64,000 nt of DNA from Sva-07 sp963793335 (GTDB lineage: Bacteria; Actinomycetota; Acidimicrobiia; Acidimicrobiales; Ilumatobacteraceae): NCBI GenBank assembly GCA_963793335.1, contig CAWBZS010000019.1:21870-85869 (forward strand), written 5' to 3'. Shown here one piece after another: positions 8,394 to 16,592 of the stretch. Below the pieces are notes generated by a model. It was not told where the DNA came from, ran no database searches, and was given only the letters and a program-made list of their open reading frames with translations. The translations under genes were made by a program, and so were the position numbers. Numbering within the stretch: the first letter of the stretch is position 1; every line of letters starts with the position of its first letter.

Positions 8394-10073
8394 TCAGGTG
8401 ATCTGGCGGACGCCGGGCATACCGGCGAGCACTTCCCACGAGCTGATCGTCGACACCGGTGACGCCTCGTCGAACTGATCGGTCACCGCGCGGTAGGTCG
8501 ACAGCCACCGGTCGGGGGTGACCTCACAGACCGTGTAGCCGCGCCGAGAGTCGAACCATTTGAGTTGGGGGTTGGCTCCCAATGCAGCAGTCACCAGGCC
8601 CTCGACGGCAGCGTCGTCGTCGAAGAACGACGACGAGATGCTCGACGCCATGAACTCCGACCCGACCACCGGCAACGTCGTGTCGAACGGATCGGCGCGC
8701 AGGTCGGCCACCGCCGCAGAGTGGAAGTCACCGGTGAGCACGATGAGGTTGTCGACCTCGGTCGACACCGCGTCCAGCACCGCACGGCGGTCGCCGGCGT
8801 AGCCGTCCCAGGTGTCGACCACCACGACGGGTGGTGCGGAACCGGCGAGGGCGTTGCCACCGAACATGAACACCTGCTGTGCGAGCACGTCCCACACCGC
8901 ACTCGATGCAGTTGCACCCTCGATCAGCCACTCGCGCTGTGGTGCTCCGAGGATCGTGTGGTTCGGGTCGGCGGCGAGCGTTTCGTCGCGCACCTGCACC
9001 GCTTCGCCGAGTTGTTCGACGAACGGCTCGCCTCGTTGCTGATCGGATCGGTACTGACGGGTGTCGAGCACATGGAAGCGCAGGAGGTCCCCGTGGGCGA
9101 ACGACCGATGGATCTCGTAGTCGGCACCCTCCGGTGGGTCGAGGCGTACCGGCATGTGTTCGTACCAGGCCTGGTAGGCAGCAGCGCGCCGTTCGAGGAA
9201 GGCCGTTGGGTCGTCATCGTTCTCGGAGGTCGCCCCGGCGTAGTCGTTGTCGACTTCGTGGTCGTCCCAGGTGATGATCCAGGGCACGAGCGCGTGCGCT
9301 GCCTGCAGCTGCGGATCACTCTGGTAGAGCGCGTACCGCTCGCGGTACTGCTCGAGGGTTTCGCACTCGAAGTCCTGACCGGTCTCGCGTCCACGCTCGT
9401 CGGCGTAGCCGCCGGTGGCGTACTCGTAGATGTAGTCGCCGAGGAACACGAACGCATCGATGTCGCCCTGCTCGACGAGATCGCGGTACGCGGCATACCT
9501 GCCCTGCTCCCAGTTCTGGCAGGACGAGAACGCGAAGCGGAAGCGATCGGGCATCGTGCCCGGTGCGGCGAACGTGTGGGTACGGGCCGCGGCGGTGGTG
9601 AAGTCGCCAACGGAGAAGCGGTACCAGTACTCGCTGTCGGCATCGAGGCCGTTGGCGTCGACGTGAACCGAGTGTCCGAGTGCGGCGATCGCCGGCGCGG
9701 TGCCGGTGGCGACGACGTCGGTGAAGTCGACATCGCTGGCGATCTCCCACCCCACCTCGATGTCGGTGTCCGGCAGCGGTTCGTCCGGCTGCAGTCGAGT
9801 CCAGAGGATCACCGAGTCGGGGAGTGGATCACCCGAGGCCACGCCGAGCGTGAAGGGATCGGACAGCACCGTCGGTGTCACGCTGCTGGTGGTCGTCGGT
9901 GCAACCGTCGTCTCGGTGATCGCCTCGGTCGTCGGTGATGGGGCACCGGTTGTCGATGGTGTCGAGCTGTCGGAGCCGTCGCTGCTGCACGCGGCCAACG
10001 TTGCTGCGATCGTGCCGGCCAGGAACCCGCGTCGTGTCAGCTGCGGGCGCCGGTTGATGTCGTCTTCATGCAT
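8394..10073 (-). CDS. phoD: Tat-exported PhoD-type alkaline phosphatase / phosphodiesterase
   Basis: 559 residues. The N-terminus has a twin-arginine signal (LTRRGFLAGTIAATLAACSS) with a possible lipobox cysteine, then a Ser/Thr-rich linker. The PhoD N-terminal domain follows (SGDPLPDSVILWTRL), then the metallophosphatase core: FSSCQNWEQGRYAAY, VFLGDYIYEY, WDDHEVDNDYAG and LTGDFHSAAV. PhoD enzymes hydrolyse phosphate mono- and diesters outside the membrane using Ca and Fe and are often induced by phosphate limitation. It is the last leftward gene before the 10.1 kb gap. No PHO box was identified. Confidence 0.9.
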   Translation of the reverse strand: MHEDDINRRPQLTRRGFLAGTIAATLAACSSDGSDSSTPSTTGAPSPTTEAITETTVAPTTTSSVTPTVLSDPFTLGVASGDPLPDSVILWTRLQPDEPLPDTDIEVGWEIASDVDFTDVVATGTAPAIAALGHSVHVDANGLDADSEYWYRFSVGDFTTAAARTHTFAAPGTMPDRFRFAFSSCQNWEQGRYAAYRDLVEQGDIDAFVFLGDYIYEYATGGYADERGRETGQDFECETLEQYRERYALYQSDPQLQAAHALVPWIITWDDHEVDNDYAGATSENDDDPTAFLERRAAAYQAWYEHMPVRLDPPEGADYEIHRSFAHGDLLRFHVLDTRQYRSDQQRGEPFVEQLGEAVQVRDETLAADPNHTILGAPQREWLIEGATASSAVWDVLAQQVFMFGGNALAGSAPPVVVVDTWDGYAGDRRAVLDAVSTEVDNLIVLTGDFHSAAVADLRADPFDTTLPVVGSEFMASSISSSFFDDDAAVEGLVTAALGANPQLKWFDSRRGYTVCEVTPDRWLSTYRAVTDQFDEASPVSTISSWEVLAGMPGVRQIT

Positions 10074-10145
10074 GTTGGTGTCCTTTCGGGGCCGGCGGTG
10101 GGTCGCGCTGGTGCTCGCACTCTGCCACGTGTGGTTGCGTCCGCA

Positions 10146-10895
10146 TCAGACCACGGGAACCCCCACCTGGGTGGCGACGTCGAGTTGGGCGCGAGTCAGA
10201 CGCTCGAGCCAGTGCTGTTGCCGGAGGTCGAGCAGGTCGACGATCTCGTTCCAGTGGATCGCAACGACCGATCCCGTGCCGATCTCGTGGCTGAGCCGGA
10301 CGAGTCGCGGATCGAGCCACACGACCCGTCGGAGTGTGCCACCCAGCGACAGGCGTCGTCCGTCCCATGCCAGCTCGGGACCCTCGACGACGAGATCATC
10401 GCCACGGCGCTCGATGACGGTTGCCCAGCTCACGTGACACTGGCGGAGGACGTTGAGTGGCTCGACACCGCCGAGGCCGTCGCGGAGGAGTCCCACCCAG
10501 GGGTACACGCAGAACACGTGGAACGAGTGGTGCGGCACGGCGCCGAGGCCGACACGTGCGGTGAGTCGATCGATGTCACCGGCGGCACGAGGTCGGAACC
10601 GGTCGATGAGGTGCCGACCCCAGTCGTTCGAGGTGACTCGGCCGCAGAGCTCGTTGCCGATCCAGTAGGCCTGCACGACTCGGTCGTCGAGCGGATCGTC
10701 GCTGCCTGCCGCACCGGCGAGCAATTCGAGGTACGGCCAGGCTCCTTCGAAGCCCGAGGCCAACTGGCCGAGACCTGCGTCGACCTCGAGTTCTTCGGCG
10801 CGGTACGCCGCGAGTTCGCTCTCGCGGGCGGGGCCGCAGAAGCCGCGCTGGTTGGGAGGCACGGCGAAGCGTGCAAACCGTCTGGCACCGCCCAT
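10146..10895 (-). CDS. DUF6390-like hydrogenase-associated protein
   Basis: 249 residues, soluble, with no signal or membrane segment. The N-terminus GARRFARFAVPPNQRGFCGP resembles the family I know as DUF6390, seen next to actinobacterial hydrogenases. That assignment is from memory. The centre holds conserved-looking histidine/aromatic stretches (VPHHSFHVFCVYPWVGLL). It starts two bases after the stop of the EamA gene, so it belongs to the hydrogenase operon and is its last gene. A role in hydrogenase assembly or regulation is inference from position only. Confidence 0.7.
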   Translation of the reverse strand: MGGARRFARFAVPPNQRGFCGPARESELAAYRAEELEVDAGLGQLASGFEGAWPYLELLAGAAGSDDPLDDRVVQAYWIGNELCGRVTSNDWGRHLIDRFRPRAAGDIDRLTARVGLGAVPHHSFHVFCVYPWVGLLRDGLGGVEPLNVLRQCHVSWATVIERRGDDLVVEGPELAWDGRRLSLGGTLRRVVWLDPRLVRLSHEIGTGSVVAIHWNEIVDLLDLRQQHWLERLTRAQLDVATQVGVPVV

Positions 10896-10897
10896 CG

Positions 10898-11821
10898 TCA
10901 CGATGCCGCCACCGTCTCGCTCGGCCGCGACGTGACGCCTGATGTCCAGACCATCACCAGACCGCCGGCGACCAGCAGCACGAGCCCGACCGGCTGGAGG
11001 ACCGCACCGCGAACACCGACGTCGAGGAGAGCGGTCACGACCGCGCCCATGCTGAGCACGGCGGTCACGTCGACCGCCGGTGCGCGAGCGAGCGCATGGT
11101 GCCAGCTGACGACGTACGCGGTCAGGAGCAGACCGGTGAGGAGCGTCCAGGCCCACTGCGTTGCCGACAGCGCGAACAGGTCGCCCAGTGCCCCGCGGAC
11201 GATCGCCCAGCAGAGCAGGATCACGATGCCGCCGGCCATGCGTGAGGTGCCGACGACCATCTCGGGCACGCCACGTCGCAGCAGTGATCGGACGACGACG
11301 ACCTCGACCGACCAGCACAGCGTGGCCGCGAGGATCAACACTTCACCGGTGCCGACCTCGGGGAAGCCGACGCCACCTGCCATGAATGCGTACCCAGCGA
11401 GGATCAACACGATCGCGGCCAGGTGCGGCGCGGCGATCCGCTCGCCGAGCACGAGCACGGCCAGGATCGCCACCCAGGCGACCAGCGTCTTGTGGATGAA
11501 TGCCGCGTCACTCGACGACACACGGGCCAGTCCTTCGAAGAACAGCACGAACGGCACGCTGCCCCCGATGACCGCCACGGCGATGAGCCACGGTCTCGTG
11601 CCGGGCGGGGCCGACGCAACCGCTCGGTGTCGGTGCCGTGCCACGAGGATGGCGGTGACCAGTACGGCGGCGACGAGGTTCTTGGCCGTCGTGTACGTGG
11701 TGGGATCGTCGAAACGGGCGATGCCGTAGCCGTTGACGAAGACGGAGATCCCCGAGACCACGGCCGTCACACCGGCGAGCACGAGACCGGCGGTGGGTTG
11801 CGGTGATGCGGTCGTTGTCAT
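10898..11821 (-). CDS. EamA/DMT-family transporter inside the hydrogenase operon
   Basis: 307 residues with about ten hydrophobic segments in two repeats, the EamA (DMT, RhaT-like) layout. GERIAAPHLAAIVLILAGYA closes the first repeat. The start overlaps the end of hypC by four bases (ATGA), so it is co-transcribed with the hydrogenase genes. EamA proteins usually export metabolites or amino acids. The substrate cannot be read from sequence. A link to hydrogenase physiology, such as metal or metabolite movement, is speculative. Confidence 0.85.
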   Translation of the reverse strand: MTTTASPQPTAGLVLAGVTAVVSGISVFVNGYGIARFDDPTTYTTAKNLVAAVLVTAILVARHRHRAVASAPPGTRPWLIAVAVIGGSVPFVLFFEGLARVSSSDAAFIHKTLVAWVAILAVLVLGERIAAPHLAAIVLILAGYAFMAGGVGFPEVGTGEVLILAATLCWSVEVVVVRSLLRRGVPEMVVGTSRMAGGIVILLCWAIVRGALGDLFALSATQWAWTLLTGLLLTAYVVSWHHALARAPAVDVTAVLSMGAVVTALLDVGVRGAVLQPVGLVLLVAGGLVMVWTSGVTSRPSETVAAS

Positions 11822-12069
11822 CGTTGCTCCTTCGCGGTGAGTTCGTCTCGAGTTCGCAGGACTGCTGTTGCCGCCGTGTCGCTGAGCCGCTCGATGGCGA
11901 ACCCGGTGTGGATCACCAGCCAGTCACCGACGTCTGGTGCCGGTGCATCCAGGCCGAGCGTCACGGTCGACACCGACACGACGCGGTCCCCGATGTCGAC
12001 CGACACCGAGTGAGACGTCGCGTCGACCGCGTCGACCGCGACGACTCGACCGAGATCGCTCAAGCACAT
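11818..12069 (-). CDS. hypC: hydrogenase maturation chaperone HypC/HupF
   Basis: 83 residues beginning MCLSDLGRVVAVD. HypC proteins need an N-terminal Met-Cys, whose cysteine binds the Fe(CN)2CO precursor and the large subunit. The rest has the small beta-barrel pattern, including VGDWLVIHTGFAIERLS, equivalent to the family GDYVLVHVGFAI stretch. It overlaps the end of the maturation protease gene by ten bases. HypA, B, D, E and F are not in this window and must be encoded elsewhere. Confidence 0.92.
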   Translation of the reverse strand: MCLSDLGRVVAVDAVDATSHSVSVDIGDRVVSVSTVTLGLDAPAPDVGDWLVIHTGFAIERLSDTAATAVLRTRDELTAKEQR

Positions 12070-12512
12070 GGCGTCACCTCCGTTGCGACCAGCCGGATCA
12101 ACGGATCGAGCGCTGCTGCGACCGGCGGCGACAGCGTCTCACCGTGATCGACCGTCGCGGGTTCGACCCCGACGACGATCAAACGGTCGGGGAGCTGGCC
12201 GAGCGCTCGGCCGAGTGCGACCGCCTCGGCGACGCTGCCACCATGAGAACTCGCGCCCGACGGCGTTCGCGGCAACTGGTCGCAGTCGGTGATCACATGA
12301 AGGGTTCCCGGCGGATCGCCGGTGACGATCGCGTCGACGACCACCGTGATGGGCCGGTGTTGCCATGCGGCGACGAGCCGGGCGGGCTCACCATCGAGCG
12401 TGAGGAGCTCGGCGTCGAGGCCATCGAGACCGGCGAGTGCCTCGATCGTGGCCGGGCCGATGCCGTCGTCGCTGCGCCAGCGGTTGCCGACACCGATCAC
12501 CAGTGGCGTCAT
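12060..12512 (-). CDS. NiFe hydrogenase maturation protease
   Basis: 150 residues of the HyaD/HycI family. The N-terminus VIGVGNRWRSDDGIGP is the signature, with the first Ni-binding acidic residue in the DDG motif. VVVDAIVTGDPPGTLH follows with the second Asp, and SSHGGSVAEAVALGRAL contains the later His. These enzymes cut the C-terminal tail of the large subunit after nickel insertion. Its ATG overlaps the large-subunit stop by four bases, fitting a dedicated protease. Confidence 0.9.
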   Translation of the reverse strand: MTPLVIGVGNRWRSDDGIGPATIEALAGLDGLDAELLTLDGEPARLVAAWQHRPITVVVDAIVTGDPPGTLHVITDCDQLPRTPSGASSHGGSVAEAVALGRALGQLPDRLIVVGVEPATVDHGETLSPPVAAALDPLIRLVATEVTPCA

Positions 12513-13822
12513 CGCGACCTCCCGTCGCGGACGATGGTCATGTCGAGGAAGTGGGTCGCACACGAGATGCAGGGATCGTGGTTCCTGATCGTGACCTCGG
12601 CAGCGCGTGCGAGCGCGTCGTCGGGCAGGTCGAGGTTGGCCTCCACGAAGTGGAACAGGTCGTGCTCGATCGTGGGCTGGCTCTGCGCGGTGGGTGGGAC
12701 GATGTCGGCGTCGAGGATCGTCCCCGCCTCGTCGAGCGTGTACCGGTGGTACAGCAGGCCGCGCGGTGCCTCCGTGGCGCCGTGGCCGGTCGCGGCCCTG
12801 GGTGGCACCTCGACCGAACCGGGCTCGACGTCGGTGTAGTTGTCGACGATGCGGAGCGCTTCCTCGCAGGCGTGGACCACCTCGATCGCTCGCACGACGA
12901 TGCTGCGAAACGGGTTTCGACACACCGCACCGAGACCTGCAGCATCTGCGGCGGCGAGCGCAGCTGGACCCAGCCGCTCACGGGCCAGCGCGTAGCGGGC
13001 CAGCGGGCCGACCAGGTAGTTGCCGCGTGTCAACAGCCGCGCGTGCTGTGCCGTCGAGTGCGGAACCTGGAACTCCTCGACATGTTCGGCGAAGTCGGCG
13101 ACGGCGATGTCGAGGCCTCGGTCGGACACGATCCGATCCCCGAACACCGGATACCGGTCGCCATCGTCGAGGGCCACCAGTTCATGCTCGGTCTCGAGCT
13201 CGGGGAACTCGAACGCAGCGACCCACTCACACACCTCGACCGCCAGTTGCAGTGCCCTCGCCAGCCGAGGTCGGAACGCCCGGAGCGCCTGGGGTGTCGG
13301 CGGTCGATAGAAACCACCGATCCGGACGTTGATCGGATGAATCGCCCGCCCGCCGATCAACTCGAGCAACTCGTTGCCGATCTTCTTCAGCTCCAGCCCG
13401 CGCTCCACCGCTGGACGGTCGAGCGCGACCAGATCGACGACGCTGTCGACGCCGAAGAAGTCGGGAGCGTGGAGCATGTGGATGTGCAGCGTGTGGCTCT
13501 CGATCCACTCGCCGCAGTAGAGCAGCCGCCGCAGTTCGGCGATCTCGCCGGTGACCTGCACACCGCAGGCGTCTTCGATCGCCTCGCACGCCGACATCTG
13601 GTAGGCCACCGGGCAGATGCCGCAGATGCGCGCGGTGATGTCGGGTGGTTCGGTGTGGCCGCGTCCGCGCAGGAACCCCTCGTACAAGCGCGGTGGTTCG
13701 TAGATTCGCAGTGTGACGTCGACGAGACGGCCGTCGACGATCTCGACGTGCATCGCGCCCTCGCCCTCGACGCGGGTCAACGCGTCGGTGCTCAGCCGGC
13801 TGGCGCCTGCCCGGTGGGTCAT
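12509..13822 (-). CDS. hydA: NiFe hydrogenase group 3b, large (alpha) subunit
   Basis: 437 residues. The N-terminal cysteine pair is in ARICGICPVAYQMSACEAIE and the C-terminal pair is in DPCISCATH, together giving four Ni-Fe ligands. After the last His a 13-residue tail (FLDMTIVRDGRSR) is the expected substrate for the adjacent protease. The start is the ATG at 13822, overlapping the small-subunit stop as ATGA. Group 3b enzymes are cytosolic, bidirectional and NADP-linked, and some reduce sulfur. The group call rests on the four-gene layout and motif wording, not on a tree. Confidence 0.92.
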   Translation of the reverse strand: MTHRAGASRLSTDALTRVEGEGAMHVEIVDGRLVDVTLRIYEPPRLYEGFLRGRGHTEPPDITARICGICPVAYQMSACEAIEDACGVQVTGEIAELRRLLYCGEWIESHTLHIHMLHAPDFFGVDSVVDLVALDRPAVERGLELKKIGNELLELIGGRAIHPINVRIGGFYRPPTPQALRAFRPRLARALQLAVEVCEWVAAFEFPELETEHELVALDDGDRYPVFGDRIVSDRGLDIAVADFAEHVEEFQVPHSTAQHARLLTRGNYLVGPLARYALARERLGPAALAAADAAGLGAVCRNPFRSIVVRAIEVVHACEEALRIVDNYTDVEPGSVEVPPRAATGHGATEAPRGLLYHRYTLDEAGTILDADIVPPTAQSQPTIEHDLFHFVEANLDLPDDALARAAEVTIRNHDPCISCATHFLDMTIVRDGRSR

Positions 13823-14610
13823 GATCGCCGACCGATCTCGACGGGAACCGGGGTCGGTTGACCACGGAACGGCTCGGACCATGCGTTGAACGTGTGGAAG
13901 AGCCGGCCGATCTCCAGCTCACTCGTCCCTCGTGCTCGCAGTGTGGCGATGAGCGGTTCCGGGCGAGCGGAATCCATTGGGCCGAAGCAGCCGTAGCAGC
14001 CCCGCCCGAATCGAGGGCAGAGCGCACCGCACCCGGCGTGTGTGACCGGCCCGAGGCACGGTGTGTCATCGGCGATCAACACGCAGACCGAGCCGGCAGC
14101 CTTGCACTCGAAGCACACATCGTGGCTCGGCACGTCCGGTCGACGCCCGACGAGGAAGGCCGAGATCACCTCGAGCAGCTGGCGCTTGTCGATCGGGCAC
14201 CCGCGCAGTTCGAAATCGACCGCGACCTGGTCGCTGATCGGGGTGACGGTCGCGAGCGTCGACAGGAACCCAGGAGTGGCGTAGACGATCTGCAGGAGTT
14301 CCTCGACGTCGCCGAAGTTGCGCAGTGCCTGGATCCCGCCCGCGGTCGCGCATGCGCCGATCGTCACGAGGTGCCGTGACACCTCGCGGACGTGGTGAAT
14401 CCGCTCGACTTCCTCGGGGGTGGAGATCGACCCTTCGACGAGTGAGAGGTCGTAGGGGCCATCACCGTCAGCAGCGCCAGCCTCCAAGAAGTACGCGATG
14501 TCGACCACCTCGGTCAACGCGAGCAATTCGTCTTCGCAGTCGAGCAGGGTCAACTGGCAGCCATCACAACTGGAGAACTTCCAGACCGCGAGTCGGGGAC
14601 GGGTGCGCAT
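13819..14610 (-). CDS. hydD: NiFe hydrogenase group 3b, small (delta) subunit
   Basis: 263 residues from the ATG at 14610: MRTRPRLAVWKFSSCDGCQL contains the proximal-cluster CxxC. Further cysteines follow in GACATAGGIQALRN, ELRGCPIDKRQLLE and a C-terminal group (VCFECKAAGSVC, CLGPVTHAGCGALCPRFGRGCYGCFGP) for additional Fe-S clusters. It passes electrons between the Ni-Fe site and the diaphorase subunits. There is no Tat signal, so the enzyme is cytoplasmic. It starts one base before the end of the gamma gene's stop codon region, in the same operon. Confidence 0.92.
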   Translation of the reverse strand: MRTRPRLAVWKFSSCDGCQLTLLDCEDELLALTEVVDIAYFLEAGAADGDGPYDLSLVEGSISTPEEVERIHHVREVSRHLVTIGACATAGGIQALRNFGDVEELLQIVYATPGFLSTLATVTPISDQVAVDFELRGCPIDKRQLLEVISAFLVGRRPDVPSHDVCFECKAAGSVCVLIADDTPCLGPVTHAGCGALCPRFGRGCYGCFGPMDSARPEPLIATLRARGTSELEIGRLFHTFNAWSEPFRGQPTPVPVEIGRRS

Positions 14611-14611
14611 C

Positions 14612-15427
14612 TCAGCGCTCCCGCACGGCCAGCAGCGGAGCTGCGGTGTGCCAGCCGACGACCGGCCCGTCGATGCAGGTGAACAGTGGTCCGAGCTGGC
14701 AGTGGCCGCAGTGTCCGGTGCCGCACTGCATGTTCCGCTCGAGCGAGACCTGGATGTTCGCTCGCGGCACGCCGGCGGAGACGAGTTGCTCACTCAGCAC
14801 CTGCATCATGATCTCCGGGCCGCACACCAGCGCCATCAGCTCGTGTGGGTCGCCGATGCGGTCGGCCAGGCTGAGGTCGACCGGTCCGACCGGGCCGGAC
14901 CATCCAGCGTCGGCTCGATCGACCGTTGTTCGAGGTCGCAGCGCGTGCCAACGTTCCTCGATCTCGTCGGCGCACAACACCACGTCGGAACTGCGCGCTC
15001 CGACCAGCAGCTGCACCGATCGAGTGACGAGCGTGCCGGATGCGGCCGCCTCGATCACCGGTCGGAGGGGAGCGAGCCCGAGTCCACCAGCGATGATCAG
15101 CACGTCGGCATCGTCGAGGTGGTCGAGTTGCCAACCGGTCCCGAACGGGCCACGTATCCCCACGACGTCGCCGGCGGCTCGTTCGCACAGTGCCGCGCTG
15201 GTCGCGCCAACCGCACGAACGGTGTGCTCGACGCGCCGACCAGGACCGATCCCGCTGTACGAGAGGGGGATTTCGCCGACCCCGGGCACCCAGATCATGG
15301 CGAATTGGCCGGGGAGCGGCATCGTGAGCTCATCGGGCATCGCCAGCGTGATCGTCACCGTGTCGGCGAGCTTGCGGGTCGACGCCTCGATCCTGCCCAT
15401 CGTCGGTTCCATCGTCGTGTTGATCAC
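14612..15427 (-). CDS. hydG: group 3b hydrogenase gamma subunit (FAD/NAD(P) reductase)
   Basis: 271 residues of the ferredoxin-NADP reductase type. The FAD domain includes PGQFAMIWVPGVGEIPLSYS. The nucleotide domain has IIAGGLGLAPLRPVI and the C-terminal VCGPEIMMQVLSEQL. A [2Fe-2S] motif like that of dihydroorotate dehydrogenase electron-transfer subunits follows (MQCGTGHCGHCQLGPLFTC). It exchanges electrons with NAD(P). Its start overlaps the beta-subunit stop by four bases. Confidence 0.9.
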   Translation of the reverse strand: MINTTMEPTMGRIEASTRKLADTVTITLAMPDELTMPLPGQFAMIWVPGVGEIPLSYSGIGPGRRVEHTVRAVGATSAALCERAAGDVVGIRGPFGTGWQLDHLDDADVLIIAGGLGLAPLRPVIEAAASGTLVTRSVQLLVGARSSDVVLCADEIEERWHALRPRTTVDRADAGWSGPVGPVDLSLADRIGDPHELMALVCGPEIMMQVLSEQLVSAGVPRANIQVSLERNMQCGTGHCGHCQLGPLFTCIDGPVVGWHTAAPLLAVRER

Positions 15428-16542
15428 CTCGAGCGCGCTGCGTCATCGACGATCGCCTCCGTGATGTCGAGGCCCGTCGGGCACCAGGTGATGCAGCGTC
15501 CGCAGCCCACGCATCCCGACTCGCCGAACTGGTCGTGCCACGTGACCAGCTTGTGGAGGTACCACTGGCGGTAGCGGGATGCCGCCGATGTCCGCATCGA
15601 ACCACCGTGGACGTACGCGAAGTCGAGCGAGAAGCAGCTGTCCCACCGCTGCGTGCGCTCGAACTCGGTGCCGTCGAGCGAGTTCGAGTCGACCACCGAG
15701 GTGCAGAAGCACGTCGGGCACACGAACGTGCAACTGCCGCACGTGAGGCACCGCTCCGCCACCGCCTCCCAGCCCGGATCCTCGGGCGCGGCGGCGGCTG
15801 CGGCGATGGTCGCCGGGTCGAGACCGCGGGTTTGGCGTGCCGCGCCGTCGGCGATGCGTTGCTCGGCGGCATCGAGCAGGGTGGTGTCGGCCGCCGGCAG
15901 GGGGCCGATGTCGTCGAGGAGTGCTGCTCCCTCGGCGGTTGCCGGGGTGGCCAGCAGCGTGGCGTCGTCGAGTTCGCGCAGCACGATGTCGGCACCGGGC
16001 CCGGGCCACGGGCCGGTTCCGGCCGACACGCAGAAGCAGTCGGCCGCCGGCGTGGTGCAGGCGATCGACACGATCAGCAGCCGGTCGCGTCGGGCCCGGT
16101 AGGTCCCGTCGTGTTCGAGCACGACGTCGAGCCGACCGATCGCTGCCAGATCGCACGACTGGATGCCGACGAAGGCGAGCGGCGCTGGTTCGTCGTGTGG
16201 TGGCTCGACGGTGGGCCGGGGGGTCGTCGTCCGCACCGTGACGACCACCTGCTGTTGGGGGTGGAGCCATCGCTTCCATGCCAGTGCGGGCGCTGCGTGG
16301 TCGAACGTCGCCCGTCCGGTCTGCTCGGCGCGGTAGTGCCCGGGTTCCTGGACGTCGGTCCACCCCGTGGCGATCTGTTGGGCCGTGTCGATCTCGTCCA
16401 ACCCGATCACACCATCGCGTGCGACCGGGGCCACCACGGTGCAGCCGCGCTCGTGGAGCCGGGTGACGAGCGGCCCGAGCCCGTCGGGTAGCACCCGAGT
16501 GGGCCCAGCCGCGATCGAGAGCGGCGCTGATGCCACATCCAC
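15424..16542 (-). CDS. hydB: group 3b hydrogenase beta subunit (4Fe-4S electron transfer)
   Basis: 372 residues. The C-terminal third has two ferredoxin-like cysteine sets: RCLTCGSCTFVCPTCFC and SGCVGCGRCITWCPTG. Earlier parts (FVGIQSCDLAAIGRLD) match sulfhydrogenase beta-subunit/anaerobic sulfite reductase A. It relays electrons between the gamma and delta subunits. It is the first gene of the eight-gene leftward operon. The GTG at 16542 is used, with another GTG six bases on. Only 50 bases separate it from the acyltransferase stop, and no clear promoter is visible there. Confidence 0.88.
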   Translation of the reverse strand: MDVASAPLSIAAGPTRVLPDGLGPLVTRLHERGCTVVAPVARDGVIGLDEIDTAQQIATGWTDVQEPGHYRAEQTGRATFDHAAPALAWKRWLHPQQQVVVTVRTTTPRPTVEPPHDEPAPLAFVGIQSCDLAAIGRLDVVLEHDGTYRARRDRLLIVSIACTTPAADCFCVSAGTGPWPGPGADIVLRELDDATLLATPATAEGAALLDDIGPLPAADTTLLDAAEQRIADGAARQTRGLDPATIAAAAAAPEDPGWEAVAERCLTCGSCTFVCPTCFCTSVVDSNSLDGTEFERTQRWDSCFSLDFAYVHGGSMRTSAASRYRQWYLHKLVTWHDQFGESGCVGCGRCITWCPTGLDITEAIVDDAARSR

Positions 16543-16592
16543 GACGTTCGCAGCCCGGGCGCCGCCTGGCTAGAGGCCTCCGGCCCAACCCG

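Noticed and set aside
10074..10145. Possible PHO box or terminator upstream of phoD
   Set aside because: No convincing repeat or hairpin was found by eye. The gap is short and the genes run the same way.
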